From Flavobacteriaceae bacterium (lineage in GTDB: Bacteria; Bacteroidota; Bacteroidia; Flavobacteriales; Flavobacteriaceae): a DNA stretch of 5,729 bases. The notes beneath the pieces are model-generated. The model ran no database searches. It was not told where the DNA came from and worked only from the letters and a program-made list of their open reading frames with translations. The stretch is from assembly GCA_947472705.1 (NCBI GenBank), contig CANJDA010000141.1:1-5729 (forward strand). The letters run 5' to 3'. This document shows positions 5,390 to 5,729 of this stretch, one piece after another. Each line of letters starts with the position of its first letter. Position 1 is the stretch's first letter. The translations under genes and the position numbers were made by a program.

Positions 5390-5729
5390 TACAACAGTAC
5401 CGATTAACACCTGCCGACTTTGAGCAAATCAATGTCCACGGAATTTCGTTAGAGAAAATTGAAACAGAGTTATTGTTGTTTCAATCGGGGATTCCTAAAA
5501 TTTATTTGGAAAGACCTGCGACTATTAATGATGGAATTGTAAAACTTTCTCAAGAAGAGTTCCAACAACAAGCCGATTATTTTGATAGTAAAAAATCAAA
5601 TTTAAAACTCAAAAAGTTTGTACCTGGTTCGGGTGCTGCTAGTAGAATGTTTAAGTTTTTGAATGAATTTTTGAATGAATTCGATCATGAAAATGAGACC
5701 ATCAATGCCTACATCAATCGCAAAAAAGA
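5356..5729 (+). CDS. DUF4301 family protein, N-terminal part (runs off the window end)
   Basis: The first 124 codons of a gene that continues past the window. Residues LTPADFEQINVHGISLEKIETELLLFQSGIPKIYLERPATINDGIVKL (17-64), followed by KFVPGSGAASRMFKFL (87-102), match my memory of DUF4301 proteins, which are about 500 residues long and occur mainly in Bacteroidota. The glycine-rich SGAASRMF segment recalls the nucleotide-binding loop of sugar nucleotidyltransferases, but the biochemical role is not established. The ATG at 5356 is the only usable start: no later ATG or GTG precedes the conserved core, and the frame overlaps the pnuC end by 34 bases. The first 16 or so residues look like a non-conserved lead. 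The overlap suggests translation coupled to pnuC. A 12-base tandem repeat (5656-5679) encodes FLNEFLNE. Confidence 0.85.
   Translation, partial: MEKSFTTQDSLIQQYRLTPADFEQINVHGISLEKIETELLLFQSGIPKIYLERPATINDGIVKLSQEEFQQQADYFDSKKSNLKLKKFVPGSGAASRMFKFLNEFLNEFDHENETINAYINRKK
5656..5679 (+). repeat. 12-base tandem duplication inside the DUF4301 gene
   Basis: TTTTTGAATGAA occurs twice head to tail (5656-5667 and 5668-5679), encoding FLNE twice. Both copies are identical and in frame. It may be a recent slippage event or only the natural codon use of a repeated helix. Confidence 0.8.

Noticed and set aside
1..5729. CRISPR arrays, tRNA/rRNA genes, insertion sequences or defence genes
   Set aside because: No spaced direct repeats, cloverleaf-like stems, transposase motifs or defence-type domains were seen on either strand by eye.

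Overview
The window looks like chromosomal DNA of a Bacteroidota member, most likely Flavobacteriaceae (Flavobacterium-like). The evidence is low GC, absence of Shine-Dalgarno sequences, two exact copies of the Bacteroidota -7 promoter octamer (TAnnTTTG, both TAGCTTTG), an L21 protein with a Lys/Ala/Glu/Pro-rich tail, a bacterial group II geranylgeranylglyceryl phosphate synthase, and a DUF4301 gene. The species assignment is inference.

Layout, left to right. (1) 1-528, plus strand: the end of rplU (L21), complete rpmA (L27), and a strong terminator hairpin with a GUAA loop. (2) 551-1436, minus strand: an unrecognised secreted-protein gene that reads as two overlapping ORFs, a 70-residue N-terminal piece with a signal peptide and a 227-residue C-terminal piece, apparently split by a one-base frameshift next to an A7 run. 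(3) 1483-1536: the ahcY 3' region, with an intrinsic terminator (GAAA loop) and a REP-like palindrome ATTCCC-N8-GGGAAT. (4) 1550-2866, minus strand: ahcY (S-adenosylhomocysteine hydrolase), complete with all key residues, and its promoter in the divergent gap. (5) 3005-3634, plus strand: a Sfp-type 4'-phosphopantetheinyl transferase whose 3' end contains a strong inverted repeat. (6) 3646-3923, minus strand: a small three-helix membrane protein whose ATG and reading frame are out of register by one base, although a perfect -7 element precedes the ATG. (7) 4065-5729, plus strand: a tightly packed operon of GGGP synthase, PnuC-type vitamin transporter (1-base overlap) and a DUF4301 protein (34-base overlap), the last cut off by the window end.

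Most genes are housekeeping: ribosome assembly (rplU-rpmA), SAH removal in the methyl cycle (ahcY), activation of carrier proteins (phosphopantetheinyl transferase), prenyl-glycerol ether-lipid precursor synthesis (GGGP synthase) and uptake of a pyridine-nucleotide or related precursor (PnuC). I see no mobile element, CRISPR array, defence island, tRNA or rRNA. The items most worth a second look are the two apparent one-base frameshifts beside otherwise intact genes, the REP-like palindrome, the inverted repeat inside the phosphopantetheinyl transferase gene, and the overlapped GGGPS-PnuC-DUF4301 cassette. I did not find convincing evidence of a wholly new system.
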